A stretch of 64,000 nucleotides of DNA, from assembly GCA_963788215.1 (NCBI GenBank), contig CAWBFX010000010.1:496001-560000 (forward strand), in the 5' to 3' direction. This DNA comes from AC-32 sp963788215 (GTDB taxonomy: Bacteria; Actinomycetota; Thermoleophilia; Gaiellales; Gaiellaceae). Under the pieces are notes generated by a model, which saw nothing but the letters and a program-made list of their open reading frames with translations, made no database searches and had not been told where the DNA came from. The translations under genes and the position numbers were made by a program. Positions 18,827 through 27,435 of the stretch are shown here, piece after piece (position 1 is the first letter of the stretch; each line of letters begins with the position of its first letter).

Positions 18827-19093
18827 TCAGTCCCCGGAGTCGGAGGAAGCCGCTCCGAGGCTTTGTGAGAGGGGGTCTCGCCCGGTCAGTGAGCGGTATG
18901 CGCTCGGGATCTGGCGGCGCCGGGTGCAACCGAGCTTCTGGCGGAGCACGTCCGAGTGAGCCTTCGCGGTGCGCGGCGAGATGCCGAGGCGGCGAGCGAC
19001 TTCCTCGTTCGAGCAACCGCCGGCGATCAACTCGATCACCTGACGCTGCCGATCCGTGATGACGGGCGGCCCCTCATGCAGGAGTTCGACCAT
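18827..19093 (-). CDS. Small solo LuxR-type DNA-binding protein
   Basis: An 88-residue protein that is little more than a GerE/LuxR helix-turn-helix: VITDRQRQVIELIAGGCSNE, then RRLGISPRTAKAHSDVLRQK. A Ser/Gly-rich tail follows. It starts at ATG 19093. Without a sensory domain it may bind DNA constitutively or pair with another regulator. It is on the same strand as, and just upstream of, the large MalT-type gene. A perfect inverted repeat lies 62 bases before its start. Confidence 0.75.
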   Translation of the reverse strand: MVELLHEGPPVITDRQRQVIELIAGGCSNEEVARRLGISPRTAKAHSDVLRQKLGCTRRRQIPSAYRSLTGRDPLSQSLGAASSDSGD

Positions 19094-19154
19094 GGCGGCG
19101 ACGGTAACAACGGCCTGGTTCGGTGACTATTGCCCGCTCGGCGTATCTTGCGCT

Positions 19155-19172
19155 CTACTCCCAACGGAGTAG
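19155..19172. promoter_or_regulatory. Perfect inverted repeat CTACTCC-CAAC-GGAGTAG
   Basis: Seven-base arms separated by CAAC, located between the small LuxR gene and the end of the adenosine deaminase gene. The core is nearly identical to the repeat at 7510-7526, and a related CTCCCCTAACGGAG occurs at 45884-45897. Its position upstream of a LuxR gene fits an autoregulatory operator. This is inferred from sequence symmetry. Confidence 0.4.
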
Positions 19173-19194
19173 GGCGTCGAGTCGGCGAGTTGCG

Positions 19195-20223
19195 CTACGT
19201 GCGCGACGGCGAGGCGCTTCTCGCGGCTTCGGCATGAACGAAGCTCGCCTCGTGGCCGCGGCGGTTCGCCTCGGCCAGCTCGTCCTGGTCGAGCGCGCCG
19301 ATCCGCTCGAGCAGCTCGAGCTCGTCACGGAGATGCGTGCGCATCATCTCGGGCCCGTCGGTGGCGATCGTGAACGCGACCTCGTTCTCGACGAAGGCCC
19401 GGAAGGTCTCGCGGACGGCGTTCTCGTCGGCGAGGGCGCGCGTGAGCAGGTTCGAGGTGGGGCAGATCTCGAGCACGATCTCGGCCTCGCGCAGCGCGGC
19501 CATCAGCGACGGGTCGCGCGCCGCAAGGATCCCGTGGCCGATCCGGTCGGGGCGGAGCGCCTCGATCACCTCGCCGAGCTCGGCGGCGGCGTGCTCCTCG
19601 CCCTCCTCGCCCACGTGGATCGTGATCCCGAGGCCGGCCTCGCGGGCCTCTTCGATCAGGGGCGCGAGCTCGCGGTAGGGATAGCGCTCGCCGCCGGGGC
19701 GCGGGCCGGCGATGTCGATCCCGACGATGCCGCGCGGCGCGTAGCGGATGGCCTTCTCGACGATGACGGCGTTCTGCCGCTCTCCGAAGGTGCGGTCCAT
19801 CATCAGGATCAGCCCGGCGCGCACCTGCGGGTACTCGAGCGAGGCGCGGTCAAGCCCGCGGGAGGCGGCCATGATGATGTGGTCGAGGTCACGCTCGCCG
19901 CCGCGGTTTCGCTTCATCGGGTTGAAGCGCAGCTCGAGGGTCGTGATCCCCTGCGAGCGGTAGGCGCCGCCGATCGCGGTGTGCACCGAGCGCTCGACGG
20001 CGACCGGGCTCGACTGGATCAGCTCGGTCCAGTGGTAGATCTGGTCGAGGGCGTCGAGCGAGTCGACTCGGCGCGGATCGGCGATCGTGACGAGCCGGTC
20101 GAACTCCCAGTAGTCCTTGACCGGGAGCGCGATTCCCTGCTCGTGCGCCAGGCTCCAGAGGATGTCGGACGCGACCGAGGCGCCGAGGTGGGTGTGGAGC
20201 TCGGCGAGGCCCTCCTCGAACAT
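19195..20223 (-). CDS. add: Adenosine deaminase family protein
   Basis: Zinc-dependent amidohydrolase of 342 residues converting adenosine (or a related amino-purine) to the hydroxy product in purine salvage. The first metal site is LHTHLGAS. The catalytic region reads ITIHVGEEG (His and Glu), then RIGHGILA, and the late metal Asp is in FTIATDGPEMMRTHL. The usual ADA motif is SLNTDDP, so the TDGP variant and the HVGEEG spelling suggest an adenosine-deaminase-like subgroup. Substrate could be a modified adenine. It sits 10 bases downstream of the L,D-transpeptidase gene on the same strand. Confidence 0.85.
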   Translation of the reverse strand: MFEEGLAELHTHLGASVASDILWSLAHEQGIALPVKDYWEFDRLVTIADPRRVDSLDALDQIYHWTELIQSSPVAVERSVHTAIGGAYRSQGITTLELRFNPMKRNRGGERDLDHIIMAASRGLDRASLEYPQVRAGLILMMDRTFGERQNAVIVEKAIRYAPRGIVGIDIAGPRPGGERYPYRELAPLIEEAREAGLGITIHVGEEGEEHAAAELGEVIEALRPDRIGHGILAARDPSLMAALREAEIVLEICPTSNLLTRALADENAVRETFRAFVENEVAFTIATDGPEMMRTHLRDELELLERIGALDQDELAEANRRGHEASFVHAEAARSASPSRT

Positions 20224-20232
20224 GTTCCGAGT

Positions 20233-20964
20233 CTACGGATGGACGACGACCGGCGTGCCGAGCGGGACCACGCGCATCAGGTAGAGCAGGTCGGCGGTGG
20301 CCGCGTGCACGCAGCCGTTGCTGATCGCGCCGGCCGTGGAGCCGCCGTGGATCGCGATCAGGTTGCCGCCGGTCCACCCGGCCGGGAGGTGGGCCTGGTG
20401 CGCGGACAGCGCGAGGATGCAGCAGCCGTAGACGGGTGAGAACGCGGCTCCCTCGAGCTTGTCGGTGACGGCGAAGCGGCCGACCGGCGTTGGCGTGCTC
20501 GGCGAGCCGATTCCGACTCGTACCGAGCGCGTGACCCGGTTGCCGCGGTGGACGCGCAGCAGGCGCCTCGAGAGGTCGACCTCCAGGCTCACGCGGTTGC
20601 GGCTGAGCGTGAACGTGCCGCGCGCGGGGCGGATCCAACCGCGGCGGCCGTCGTCGAGCAGCACGCGGTAGCGCCGGCCGGGGAGGAGGCGCGTGACGGG
20701 GAACGTCCGCGGCGAGCCGAACTGCGTGCGCGAGGCGACGCGCTCGAGTCCTCGGGCGCTGCGGACCACTACATCGCGGCCGGGGCGAATCTGGGCGACG
20801 AGCGTTCCTGCGGTCGGCCTCGATGCCCGAGCGACCGGCGAGGCGATGTGCGCGAGGACCGGCTCGTCCCGAGGCGGTGACGCCGGGGTAGGCAGCGCGC
20901 GGACGGCGCCTCCAGCCGGAGCCGCGAGCGCGAGGGCGGCGATGACGGCGATGCTTCGGCCCAC
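20233..20964 (-). CDS. Secreted L,D-transpeptidase (YkuD domain)
   Basis: Exported wall enzyme of 243 residues. The N-terminal signal peptide is MGRSIAVIAALALAAPAGG. A middle region of about 90 residues may be an SH3-like or wall-binding part. The YkuD domain begins at VSLEVDLSRRLLRVHRGN. Its active site reads IAIHGGSTAGAISNGCVHAA, with the HGG and S-x-GC-x-H motif including the nucleophile Cys. It would form 3-3 crosslinks or anchor proteins to peptidoglycan. It is divergent from a small membrane-protein gene. Confidence 0.92.
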   Translation of the reverse strand: MGRSIAVIAALALAAPAGGAVRALPTPASPPRDEPVLAHIASPVARASRPTAGTLVAQIRPGRDVVVRSARGLERVASRTQFGSPRTFPVTRLLPGRRYRVLLDDGRRGWIRPARGTFTLSRNRVSLEVDLSRRLLRVHRGNRVTRSVRVGIGSPSTPTPVGRFAVTDKLEGAAFSPVYGCCILALSAHQAHLPAGWTGGNLIAIHGGSTAGAISNGCVHAATADLLYLMRVVPLGTPVVVHP

Positions 20965-21013
20965 ATGGCTGCGATCGGCTCTGGCGCGGCCCCTGACCTC
21001 CCTCGAAAGGGGG

Positions 21014-21307
21014 ATGCGAGGGCTCCCGCCCGCGGCGAGACTGGCGGCGGGGAAACACGAGGTGTCGACGCTTCAGATCGCGCTGGACGAGCCGCTCTCG
21101 CCTGAGCTGGCCCTCGTCTGCCCGGAGCTCGCCGAGCGCGCCCGGCGCCTGCTGCCGGAGCCAGGCTGGCTGGTGCCCGTCGTCCGTGCCGAGACTCCCA
21201 CCGGGAGCGGTCCGTTCGAGACCTTCGGCCCGGCGGTCGCCGTGCTGCTCGTGACCTTGACGCCCTTCCTGCTCGTGCTCTTCGCCCTGCCGCGCGTGCA
21301 CCACTGA
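21014..21307 (+). CDS. Small protein with C-terminal membrane segment, function unknown
   Basis: I do not recognise this 97-residue product. The C-terminus is a clear membrane helix (FGPAVAVLLVTLTPFLLVLFAL) followed by a short basic end. The N-terminal part is soluble and rich in Leu and Glu (LQIALDEPLSPELALVCPEL). The start is uncertain: ATG 21014 follows AAAGGGGG, and GTG 21062 is an alternative. It precedes the glycosyltransferase gene by 46 bases and may share its transcript. Confidence 0.5.
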   Translation: MRGLPPAARLAAGKHEVSTLQIALDEPLSPELALVCPELAERARRLLPEPGWLVPVVRAETPTGSGPFETFGPAVAVLLVTLTPFLLVLFALPRVHH

Positions 21308-21353
21308 GCCCAGGCGACACGCGCGGGTTCTAGCCCGTCAGAATCGTCGGGCG

Positions 21354-22469
21354 ATGAAGGTCGGCATCGTCGTCCCGTACTCATGGTCCTACTGGGGTGC
21401 CGTAATCGAGCACGTCGAGCTCAAGGTTGCGGCGCTGCGCGAGCTCGGCATCGAGACGCGTACGATCGTGGGGCACGACCCCGAGGGCAGCTTCACGCGG
21501 GTTCTGCACCCCAGGCACGGGCGGCACGGGCGGCCGCCGGCGGACGTGATCCCGGTCGGGCGCTCCGTGATCGTGCCGGCGAACGGGGCCCTGCCGAACA
21601 TCGTGCTCAGCCCCTCCGCGATCCCGCGCGTCCACCGGGCGCTGAGGCGGGAGCACTTCGACGTCATCCACATGCACGAGCCGATGACGCCGGTGATCTG
21701 CACCGCCGCTCTCTCGTGGGCGCGCTGCCCGGTCGTCGCCACGTTCCACGCGTCGGGGCAGCTGGCGTGGAATTCGGTCGGCAAGCCGGTGTGGGGCTTC
21801 CTGATGGACCGCATCGACCACCGGATCGCAGTCTCCGAGGCGGCGCGCGAGTCGGCGGACCGTTGGTACCCGGGCGATTACGAGCTGATCCCGAACGGGA
21901 CGCTGATCCCGCCGAGCGCCGACCCTTCTGGGCGCGAGAACCGGATCGTCTTCGTGGGCAGGCACGACCCGCGCAAGGGAATGCCGATCCTGCTTCGCGC
22001 CTGGCCCCGGATCCGCGAGCGCACCGGAGCGGAGCTGCGCATCGTCGGAGCCGACCCGCTGATGGTGCGCCTGCTGCTGACCCGGCTCGGCGTGAGCGCT
22101 GAGGGAATCGAGTCGCTCGGCTTCCTCAGCCAGGAAGCGCTGACCGCGGAGCTGCTCGCGGCCAAGGCGCTCGTGGCGCCCTCGCTCGGCGGGGAGAGCT
22201 TCGGGATGGTGCTGACGAGGGCGTTCGGGTGTGCGACTCCCGTGGTTGCCTCCGACATCACCGGGTACCGTGACGTCATGACCGACGAGACGGGCCTGCT
22301 CGTCCCGCCGGGGGATCCGGACGCGCTGGCCGCCGGCGTCGAGGAGCTCGTCGCCGACGAGCCGCGGCGAGAGCGGCTGGGCGCGGGCGCCCGCCGCGTG
22401 GCCGAGGAACGCTACGCGTGGGGCGGCATCGCGCAGCGGCTCGCCGAGATCTACCGGGAGCTCGCATGA
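21354..22469 (+). CDS. GT4 glycosyltransferase, PimA/PimB-like
   Basis: GT-B fold retaining glycosyltransferase of 371 residues. The N-terminal domain opens MKVGIVVPYSWSYWGAVIEH and includes FDVIHMHEPMTP. The nucleotide-sugar domain begins at NRIVFVGRHDPRKGMPILLRA. The E-x7-E-type motif is GGESFGMVLTRAFGCATPVVA. The profile is close to phosphatidyl-myo-inositol mannosyltransferases of actinobacteria, but the acceptor cannot be fixed from sequence. It is followed with a four-base overlap by a flippase-like membrane protein, so it likely acts on a lipid-linked glycan. Confidence 0.9.
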   Translation: MKVGIVVPYSWSYWGAVIEHVELKVAALRELGIETRTIVGHDPEGSFTRVLHPRHGRHGRPPADVIPVGRSVIVPANGALPNIVLSPSAIPRVHRALRREHFDVIHMHEPMTPVICTAALSWARCPVVATFHASGQLAWNSVGKPVWGFLMDRIDHRIAVSEAARESADRWYPGDYELIPNGTLIPPSADPSGRENRIVFVGRHDPRKGMPILLRAWPRIRERTGAELRIVGADPLMVRLLLTRLGVSAEGIESLGFLSQEALTAELLAAKALVAPSLGGESFGMVLTRAFGCATPVVASDITGYRDVMTDETGLLVPPGDPDALAAGVEELVADEPRRERLGAGARRVAEERYAWGGIAQRLAEIYRELA

Positions 22470-23530
22470 AAGCCGTCCTTCTCCGGATCGCGGTCGTGGT
22501 GCTGGCCGCAGCCGGACTCGCGTCGCTCGTCTGGTGGCGCGGGCCCGACTGGCACCTCGTCAAGCACACCTTCGACCAGGTGCGCTACGAGTGGGTCGTC
22601 CTGGCGATCGGGCTCAACCTGCTGTCGGTGGTCCTGCGGGCGTTCGCCTGGCGCATCGTCATCACTCAGGCGATGCCGCCGCCGCACCCGCGCTATCCGC
22701 TCGTCTTCTCTGCCTTCTCGGTCGGCCTCTTCGCGAATGCTGTCCTGCCCGGGCGGATCGGCGAGCTCGCGCGCGTCGCCGTTCTGACGCGAAAGCTGCG
22801 GCTGCAGGGGCGAGGCGACGGAATCTGGGCGGCGCTTGTCGGGAGCGTCTTCGCGCACCGCCTCTTCGACCTCGTGCCGACTGTCGGTCTGATCCTTTAC
22901 GTGCTCGCGACCGCGAAAATCCCGCACTGGGCGGTCACGAGCCTGATCGTCGTCGGAGCGGTCGGTTTCGGCCTCTTTGCGTTCGCCTTTGCGAGCGCCC
23001 GGGAGCACCACACGTCGGTGATCGACGAGGTCGGCCCACTCAGGCGGCTGGTGACGATGGCGCGGTACGGCCTCGGCGTCCTGCACCGGCCGGGGCCGGC
23101 GGCGGCCGCGGCGCTCTTCCAGTGCCTCGGGTGGCTCTGCCAGTTCTTCGCGGTCTACACCGCGATGCGCGCCTTCCACATACACGCGCCGCTGCCGGCC
23201 GCTGGGCTCGTGCTCCTCCTGATGAACGTGGCGACGCTCTTTCCGCTCTGGCCCGGGAACATCGGGCTGCTGCAGGCGGCGATCGCGCTGCCGCTCGCCT
23301 CGTACGGCGTCGCGGCGGGGAGGGCGGTGGCGTACGGCTTCGGACTCCAGGCGATCGAGGCGTCGGTCGGCGTCGGTGTCGGCATGCTCTTCCTCGCGCG
23401 CGAGGGACTCTCGTTCGCGATGCTGAAGCGGATGCCCGAGGCGAGCGAGGCGGAGGTGCCCGAGAAGCGTGTCCCGGAGGCGTCCTCGGACGGCGAGGAG
23501 TCTCGTGCGCGCGCTCGCGTGCCCGGCTAG
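22466..23530 (+). CDS. Flippase-like integral membrane protein (lysylphosphatidylglycerol synthase TM region/UPF0104 family)
   Basis: A 354-residue multi-pass protein with about eight helices, including LRIAVVVLAAAGLASLVWW and LVLLLMNVATLFPLWPGNIG. The conserved family stretches are VLRAFAWRIVITQAMPP, NAVLPGRIGELARVAVL and FPLWPGNIGLLQAAI. Family members include AglD-like proteins and the membrane part of MprF, and are thought to move or present lipids. It is coupled (ATGA) to the upstream GT4 gene, which suggests a joint role in glycolipid assembly. The C-terminus is an acidic cytoplasmic tail. Confidence 0.87.
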   Translation: MKAVLLRIAVVVLAAAGLASLVWWRGPDWHLVKHTFDQVRYEWVVLAIGLNLLSVVLRAFAWRIVITQAMPPPHPRYPLVFSAFSVGLFANAVLPGRIGELARVAVLTRKLRLQGRGDGIWAALVGSVFAHRLFDLVPTVGLILYVLATAKIPHWAVTSLIVVGAVGFGLFAFAFASAREHHTSVIDEVGPLRRLVTMARYGLGVLHRPGPAAAAALFQCLGWLCQFFAVYTAMRAFHIHAPLPAAGLVLLLMNVATLFPLWPGNIGLLQAAIALPLASYGVAAGRAVAYGFGLQAIEASVGVGVGMLFLAREGLSFAMLKRMPEASEAEVPEKRVPEASSDGEESRARARVPG

Positions 23531-24431
23531 CCTCAAGGGCGTCCTCTCGGGGCGCGAGGCGGCGTCCTGCCTCGCCGAAGGCCTAGCGCGCGCGGGGATC
23601 GAGGCCGAGCAGTCTCCGATCGCGGACGGCGGAGACGGGACGGCCGAGATGCTCGACGCGCGCGTTGTGCGGCGGGTGCGCGTGCAGGACGCTTTCGGGA
23701 GCCCGCATGAGGCGCCGATCTGGGCGCTGGAGGACGGGACGGTCGTCCTCCAGAGCGCCGACGCGATCCCGTTCGATCCCGGTCAGCTCGACGTGCGCGC
23801 GGCTTCGAGCCGGGGTTTCGGCGAGCTCCTCGCCGCGACAGGCGAGTGTCCGCGGTTGCTCGTCGGCCTCGGCGGCACGGCGACCATGGACGCAGGCGAA
23901 GGCCTCCTCGAGGTCCTCGACCGGCTGCCCGCGCCGACCACTGTTCTCTGCGACACGACTGCGACGCTGATCGAGGCCCCCGCCAGGTTCGGGCCGCAGA
24001 AGGGCGCCTCGCCGGAGGAAATCGGCGAGCTGGAGGAGCGCTTCCGCGGCCGGCCGTGCGGCGAGCTTCCCGGCTCGGGCGCAGCGGGCGGCCTCGGCGC
24101 GGCGCTTGCGTCGCTCGGCGCCGAGCTCGTGCCGGGAGCTCGGTACCTGTTCGAGCTGACCGGCTTCCGCGAGCGCGTCGCGCGCGCCGATCTCGTCGTC
24201 ACCGGCGAGGGCGCCGTCGACCGGACGACGTTCGAGGGGAAGGCCCCGGGTGAGGCGATGCGTGTCTGCGAGGAGCTCGGCGTGCAGTGCGTGCTCTTCG
24301 GCGGGCGAGTGGAAGCGGGGATCGACGCGGTCGCGCTCAGCGGCGACCCGAGCCGGGCGCGCGCAGACCTCGAGGAGCTCGGGTTGCGGCTCGGGACCGG
24401 CGGGAAGGCCGCGAACGTAGAGGGAGCGTGA
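23505..24431 (+). CDS. Glycerate kinase
   Basis: GlxK-family kinase of 308 residues that phosphorylates D-glycerate. It opens ALACPASLKGVLSGREAASC, equivalent to the family's APDSFKG start, with IADGGDGTAEML and VGLGGTATMDAGEGLLEVL next. ATP/substrate motifs GSGAAGGLGAAL and VTGEGAVDRTTFEGKAPGE follow. GTG 23505 is chosen for the GGCGAGGAG just upstream, so the gene overlaps the flippase-like gene by 26 bases. At 308 residues it is shorter than the usual 370-380, with the shortening between strands. It is linked to the following lipoprotein gene by a GTGA overlap. Confidence 0.88.
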   Translation: MRALACPASLKGVLSGREAASCLAEGLARAGIEAEQSPIADGGDGTAEMLDARVVRRVRVQDAFGSPHEAPIWALEDGTVVLQSADAIPFDPGQLDVRAASSRGFGELLAATGECPRLLVGLGGTATMDAGEGLLEVLDRLPAPTTVLCDTTATLIEAPARFGPQKGASPEEIGELEERFRGRPCGELPGSGAAGGLGAALASLGAELVPGARYLFELTGFRERVARADLVVTGEGAVDRTTFEGKAPGEAMRVCEELGVQCVLFGGRVEAGIDAVALSGDPSRARADLEELGLRLGTGGKAANVEGA

Positions 24432-25258
24432 GCCGAATCGCAGTCGTCGCAGCCGCCGCGCTCCTCGCCGCCGGCTGCTCGAGCAATCACGAGCGGACAC
24501 TCAGCGGCTCCGGGCTCAGTCTCTCGCTGCCCAGCGGCTGGTACGGCGTCGCCGGTCGCGGGCAGCTGCAGGCGGCGAACTTCCCCCTCGCGCGGAGCGT
24601 CCTCGGCTCCGCGGAGCGCGCGCACGTGCGCCGCGGCCACGTTCACCTGATCATCTGGGGCTACGGGCCGGTGGTCCCGTACCTGGCAGGAGGGGGACCC
24701 GGCCTGCGTGGGCCGGCCACGCTGCGCGGCCGCGACCTGACCGGGCCCTTCGAGGGCTTTCCTGGCGACCACGCCTTCGCGGAGCGCTCGCTGACGGTGA
24801 ACGGACAGGCACTCCAGGCACTGGCCGACCTCGGGCCGAAGCCGGCCGATCCGGCTCGCCTGCGAGAGGTGAACCGAGTGCTACGGACCCTCGAGGTTGC
24901 GTCCTCGCGGATCGTGAGGCCGCACGGCCGCATGCTCACGGCAAAGGGCGTCTCGTTGCCCCTGCTCCCCGGGTGGAGCGGCCGCATCGAGATCCCGGCT
25001 GCCACCTTCGCGGCGAGCCTCGTCGTCCGAGCGAGGCGCGGCTCGACGCGCCTCACGCTGCTCGAGCTTCCGCCCTCGCTCCGCAGCCGCCGCCTTCAGC
25101 TGCCGGTGGCGCTGCAGCGGGTCGGTGCCCACTTCGGCCGCCGCGTCTTCTCGACCGGCGGACGCAACTTCGACGTCTCTGCGGTCTTCACGTCGCCCCG
25201 CGGTCTCACGGCAGCGAACCGCCTGGTGGCCGGCCTGCGCCTGTCGCGGGCGGGCTAG
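24428..25258 (+). CDS. Lipoprotein of unknown function
   Basis: A 276-residue product. The N-terminus VSRIAVVAAAALLAAGCSSN is a lipoprotein signal with the lipidation Cys in AAGC. I see no enzyme motif. The mature part shows two similar halves, each starting with a 'serine-leucine-proline-x-gly-trp' element (LSLSLPSGWYGVAG and VSLPLLPGWSGRIE), which suggests an internal duplication. GTG 24428 overlaps the glycerate kinase stop. Convergent with the CNB gene that follows; their ends overlap by four bases. Confidence 0.7.
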   Translation: MSRIAVVAAAALLAAGCSSNHERTLSGSGLSLSLPSGWYGVAGRGQLQAANFPLARSVLGSAERAHVRRGHVHLIIWGYGPVVPYLAGGGPGLRGPATLRGRDLTGPFEGFPGDHAFAERSLTVNGQALQALADLGPKPADPARLREVNRVLRTLEVASSRIVRPHGRMLTAKGVSLPLLPGWSGRIEIPAATFAASLVVRARRGSTRLTLLELPPSLRSRRLQLPVALQRVGAHFGRRVFSTGGRNFDVSAVFTSPRGLTAANRLVAGLRLSRAG

Positions 25259-25671
25259 GCCTCGGCCGCTTCGGCCTCGCGCAGGCGCTTCGCCATCGCC
25301 TGCAGCAAGGGCCAAGCGATCCGCGCGTCGCTCTCCACGAGCGGGCGGAAGTCCCAGAAGGTCAGGCCGTAGCAGTGGAGCTCGCTCTCGGCCCGAATGG
25401 AGGCCGTGCGCGCCCCCATGTCGATCAGCGCGATGTCGCCGAAGTAGTCGCCGGTCCCGAGGCGCCTGACCTCCTCGCCGCCGACCTCGACGACCGCCTC
25501 GCCGCTCTCGATCACGAAGAACCCGGCACCGCTCTCGCCCTCGCTCGCGACGGACTCGCCCGCGTCGAAAGTGCGCTCCTTGAACGAGCCGCCCAGCCGT
25601 TCGAGCTCGCGCGCGTCCAGCTCCGCGAACAGCGGGATCTTCCGCAGCAGCTCGACCGATGGTGCGGCCAC
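25255..25671 (-). CDS. Stand-alone cyclic-nucleotide-binding domain protein
   Basis: A 138-residue single CNB (CAP-like effector) domain. It opens LLRKIPLFAELDARELERLG and has the phosphate-binding cassette region GDYFGDIALIDMGARTASIRA. The canonical cassette Arg is at the expected place (GARTAS) and the Gly-Glu pair is replaced by Gly-Asp (GDIA). No DNA-binding domain follows. It is about 136 residues, like its close paralogue at 30189-30599, with matching ends (LTxWxFRPLVES, AKRLR). It lies just downstream of the MFS-CNB fusion gene on the same strand. Confidence 0.87.
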   Translation of the reverse strand: MAAPSVELLRKIPLFAELDARELERLGGSFKERTFDAGESVASEGESGAGFFVIESGEAVVEVGGEEVRRLGTGDYFGDIALIDMGARTASIRAESELHCYGLTFWDFRPLVESDARIAWPLLQAMAKRLREAEAAEA

Positions 25672-25680
25672 GGGCGGATA

Positions 25681-27330
25681 CTAAACGGGTGACACGCCCA
25701 GACGCGCGCCGACCACCGCTTCGGCGGCCTCGGCGCTCGCGGCGTGGCCCGTGACGGCGGCCAGGAAGTCGTCGCGCTCGAGCGCCAGGAGCTCCGTGTC
25801 GGCGGTTGCCTTCACGGTCGCGGTCCGGCGAACGTCGCGCAGGAGCGCGATCTCGCCGAAGTGGTCACCGGCGCCCTGCGTCGCCTGCGAGCGGCCGTCG
25901 ATCGCCACGTCGACCTCGCCCGAGACGATCACGTAGAAGCGGTCGCCGTGGTCGCCCTGCGTGACGACCGTCTGGCCGGCCGGAGCGTGGACGGCGATCA
26001 GGCGCGAGGCGAGCCCTTCGAGCACAGGGGGCGAGAGCGGGGCGAACAGCGGCATCGTCTGCAGCAGCTCGAGCTCGGCCGCGTGGTCGACGGCGGAGTC
26101 GTCGAGACGCTTGAGCGGCACCCGCGTAAGGATCGTCAGCACCGGGAGGAACGCGCCGAAGGCGACGAGAGACCAGCGGACGCCGATCAGGTCGATCAGC
26201 CGCGGGGCGAGGATCGCTCCGACGGCGGTCATCGCGAAGAAGAGGCTGTGCAGCACGCCGAAGACCCGCGCGAGCACCTCCGGGGGTGCTGTGCGCTGCA
26301 GGAGCGTGAAGCCGGCGACGTCCTCGACGATGTTGGACACGCCGGTCAGGGCGAAGGCCAGAAGCGCGATCTCGATGGTCGGGTGCGGCGCGATGAGCAG
26401 GATCGGCCCGCCGGCGCCCGCGACTGCGAGCCCGAAGATCCCCGCCAGCCGCCGCCGGCCCACGAGCATCAGCGAGAAGACGGCCCCGACGAGCCCGCCG
26501 ACGCCAACGGCTGCATTCAGGTAGCCGACTCCCCCCGAGCCCATGTCCAGCAGCTGGAGGGCGCAGACCGCGATCAGGACGTTGCCGGCGCCGTTGATCA
26601 GCGACTGCGCCGAGAAGAGGCCGATCACGAGCTGGAGCCGCCCGTCGGCTCCGATCGCCCGGAAACCGTCGGCCGCCTCGTGGACGAGCGGACGCGGCTC
26701 CGAGGTGAGCGGAGGCTCGTCGTGGCGCAGGAGGCCGCTCAGCATCAACGCCGACCAGAGGAAGGTCGACGCGGTGACGACGAAGACGACCCAGGTGCTC
26801 GAGACCGTGAGCAGGACGCCGCCGAGGGCCGGGCCGACGCAGAAGCCGAGGCTCTCGAGGGTGCTCGAGCTCACGTTCGCCGCGGTCAGCTCCTCCGGCG
26901 TTCGCGCGAGCGAGGGCAGGAGCGCGGCCTGCGCCGGCTGGAAGGCCGTGGAGACGACTCCGACCAGCGCCGAGAGCGCGTAGACGAGCGCAGACGGCCC
27001 GTCCACGAGCACGGTGGCGGCCATCGCGCCGAGCGCGACGGCTCGGACGAGATCGGAGGCGAGCATGACCGGCACCCGCGGGTAGCGGTCGCCGAGGACG
27101 GACATGAACGGCGCCGCGAACGCCGCAGGCAGCCAGCGGATCAGCCCGACGAGCCCGACGGCCGAAGCGCCGCCCTGGTGGTACGCGTAGACGACGATCG
27201 CGACGCTGTACGCCCAGGTGCCGATGATCGACCCCGCCCAGGCCAGCTGCAGCCGGCGCAGGCGGCGATTTCGGTAGACGTCGCGAAGCGCACGGGAGGA
27301 CTCGTGGAGCTGGTCTGCGAGCCTCTTCAT
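25681..27330 (-). CDS. MFS transporter fused to a C-terminal cyclic-nucleotide-binding domain
   Basis: A 549-residue fusion. Residues about 20-400 form an MFS transporter of about 12 helices of the enterobactin-exporter/MFS_3 type (AWAGSIIGTWAYSVAIVVYA, MSVLGDRYPRVPVML, SSTLESLGFCVGPALGGVLL). The last 130 residues are a CNB domain: LLQTMPLFAPLSPPVLEGL, VVTQGDHGDRFYVIVSGEV and GDHFGEIALLRDVRRTATVKA, which keeps the Gly-Glu and Arg of the phosphate-binding cassette. A transporter gated or tuned by cAMP/cGMP is the obvious inference. ATG 27330 is preferred over an upstream in-frame ATG at 27390. It is divergent from the small repeat-protein gene, sharing about 105 bases of control region. Confidence 0.88.
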   Translation of the reverse strand: MKRLADQLHESSRALRDVYRNRRLRRLQLAWAGSIIGTWAYSVAIVVYAYHQGGASAVGLVGLIRWLPAAFAAPFMSVLGDRYPRVPVMLASDLVRAVALGAMAATVLVDGPSALVYALSALVGVVSTAFQPAQAALLPSLARTPEELTAANVSSSTLESLGFCVGPALGGVLLTVSSTWVVFVVTASTFLWSALMLSGLLRHDEPPLTSEPRPLVHEAADGFRAIGADGRLQLVIGLFSAQSLINGAGNVLIAVCALQLLDMGSGGVGYLNAAVGVGGLVGAVFSLMLVGRRRLAGIFGLAVAGAGGPILLIAPHPTIEIALLAFALTGVSNIVEDVAGFTLLQRTAPPEVLARVFGVLHSLFFAMTAVGAILAPRLIDLIGVRWSLVAFGAFLPVLTILTRVPLKRLDDSAVDHAAELELLQTMPLFAPLSPPVLEGLASRLIAVHAPAGQTVVTQGDHGDRFYVIVSGEVDVAIDGRSQATQGAGDHFGEIALLRDVRRTATVKATADTELLALERDDFLAAVTGHAASAEAAEAVVGARLGVSPV

Positions 27331-27435
27331 CCGCAGGAGAATTGCGCAGATTGCGTTCTTCGCACAAGAGGGGGAAGATTCCGGGTGCAATCACCGTCTT
27401 GTGTGCAGAGTTCAGACCCCGAAAGGAGGCACCAA

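Noticed and set aside
19123..20439. Open frame of about 440 codons antisense to adenosine deaminase
   Set aside because: Shadow of a high-GC gene; the opposite strand has all catalytic motifs.
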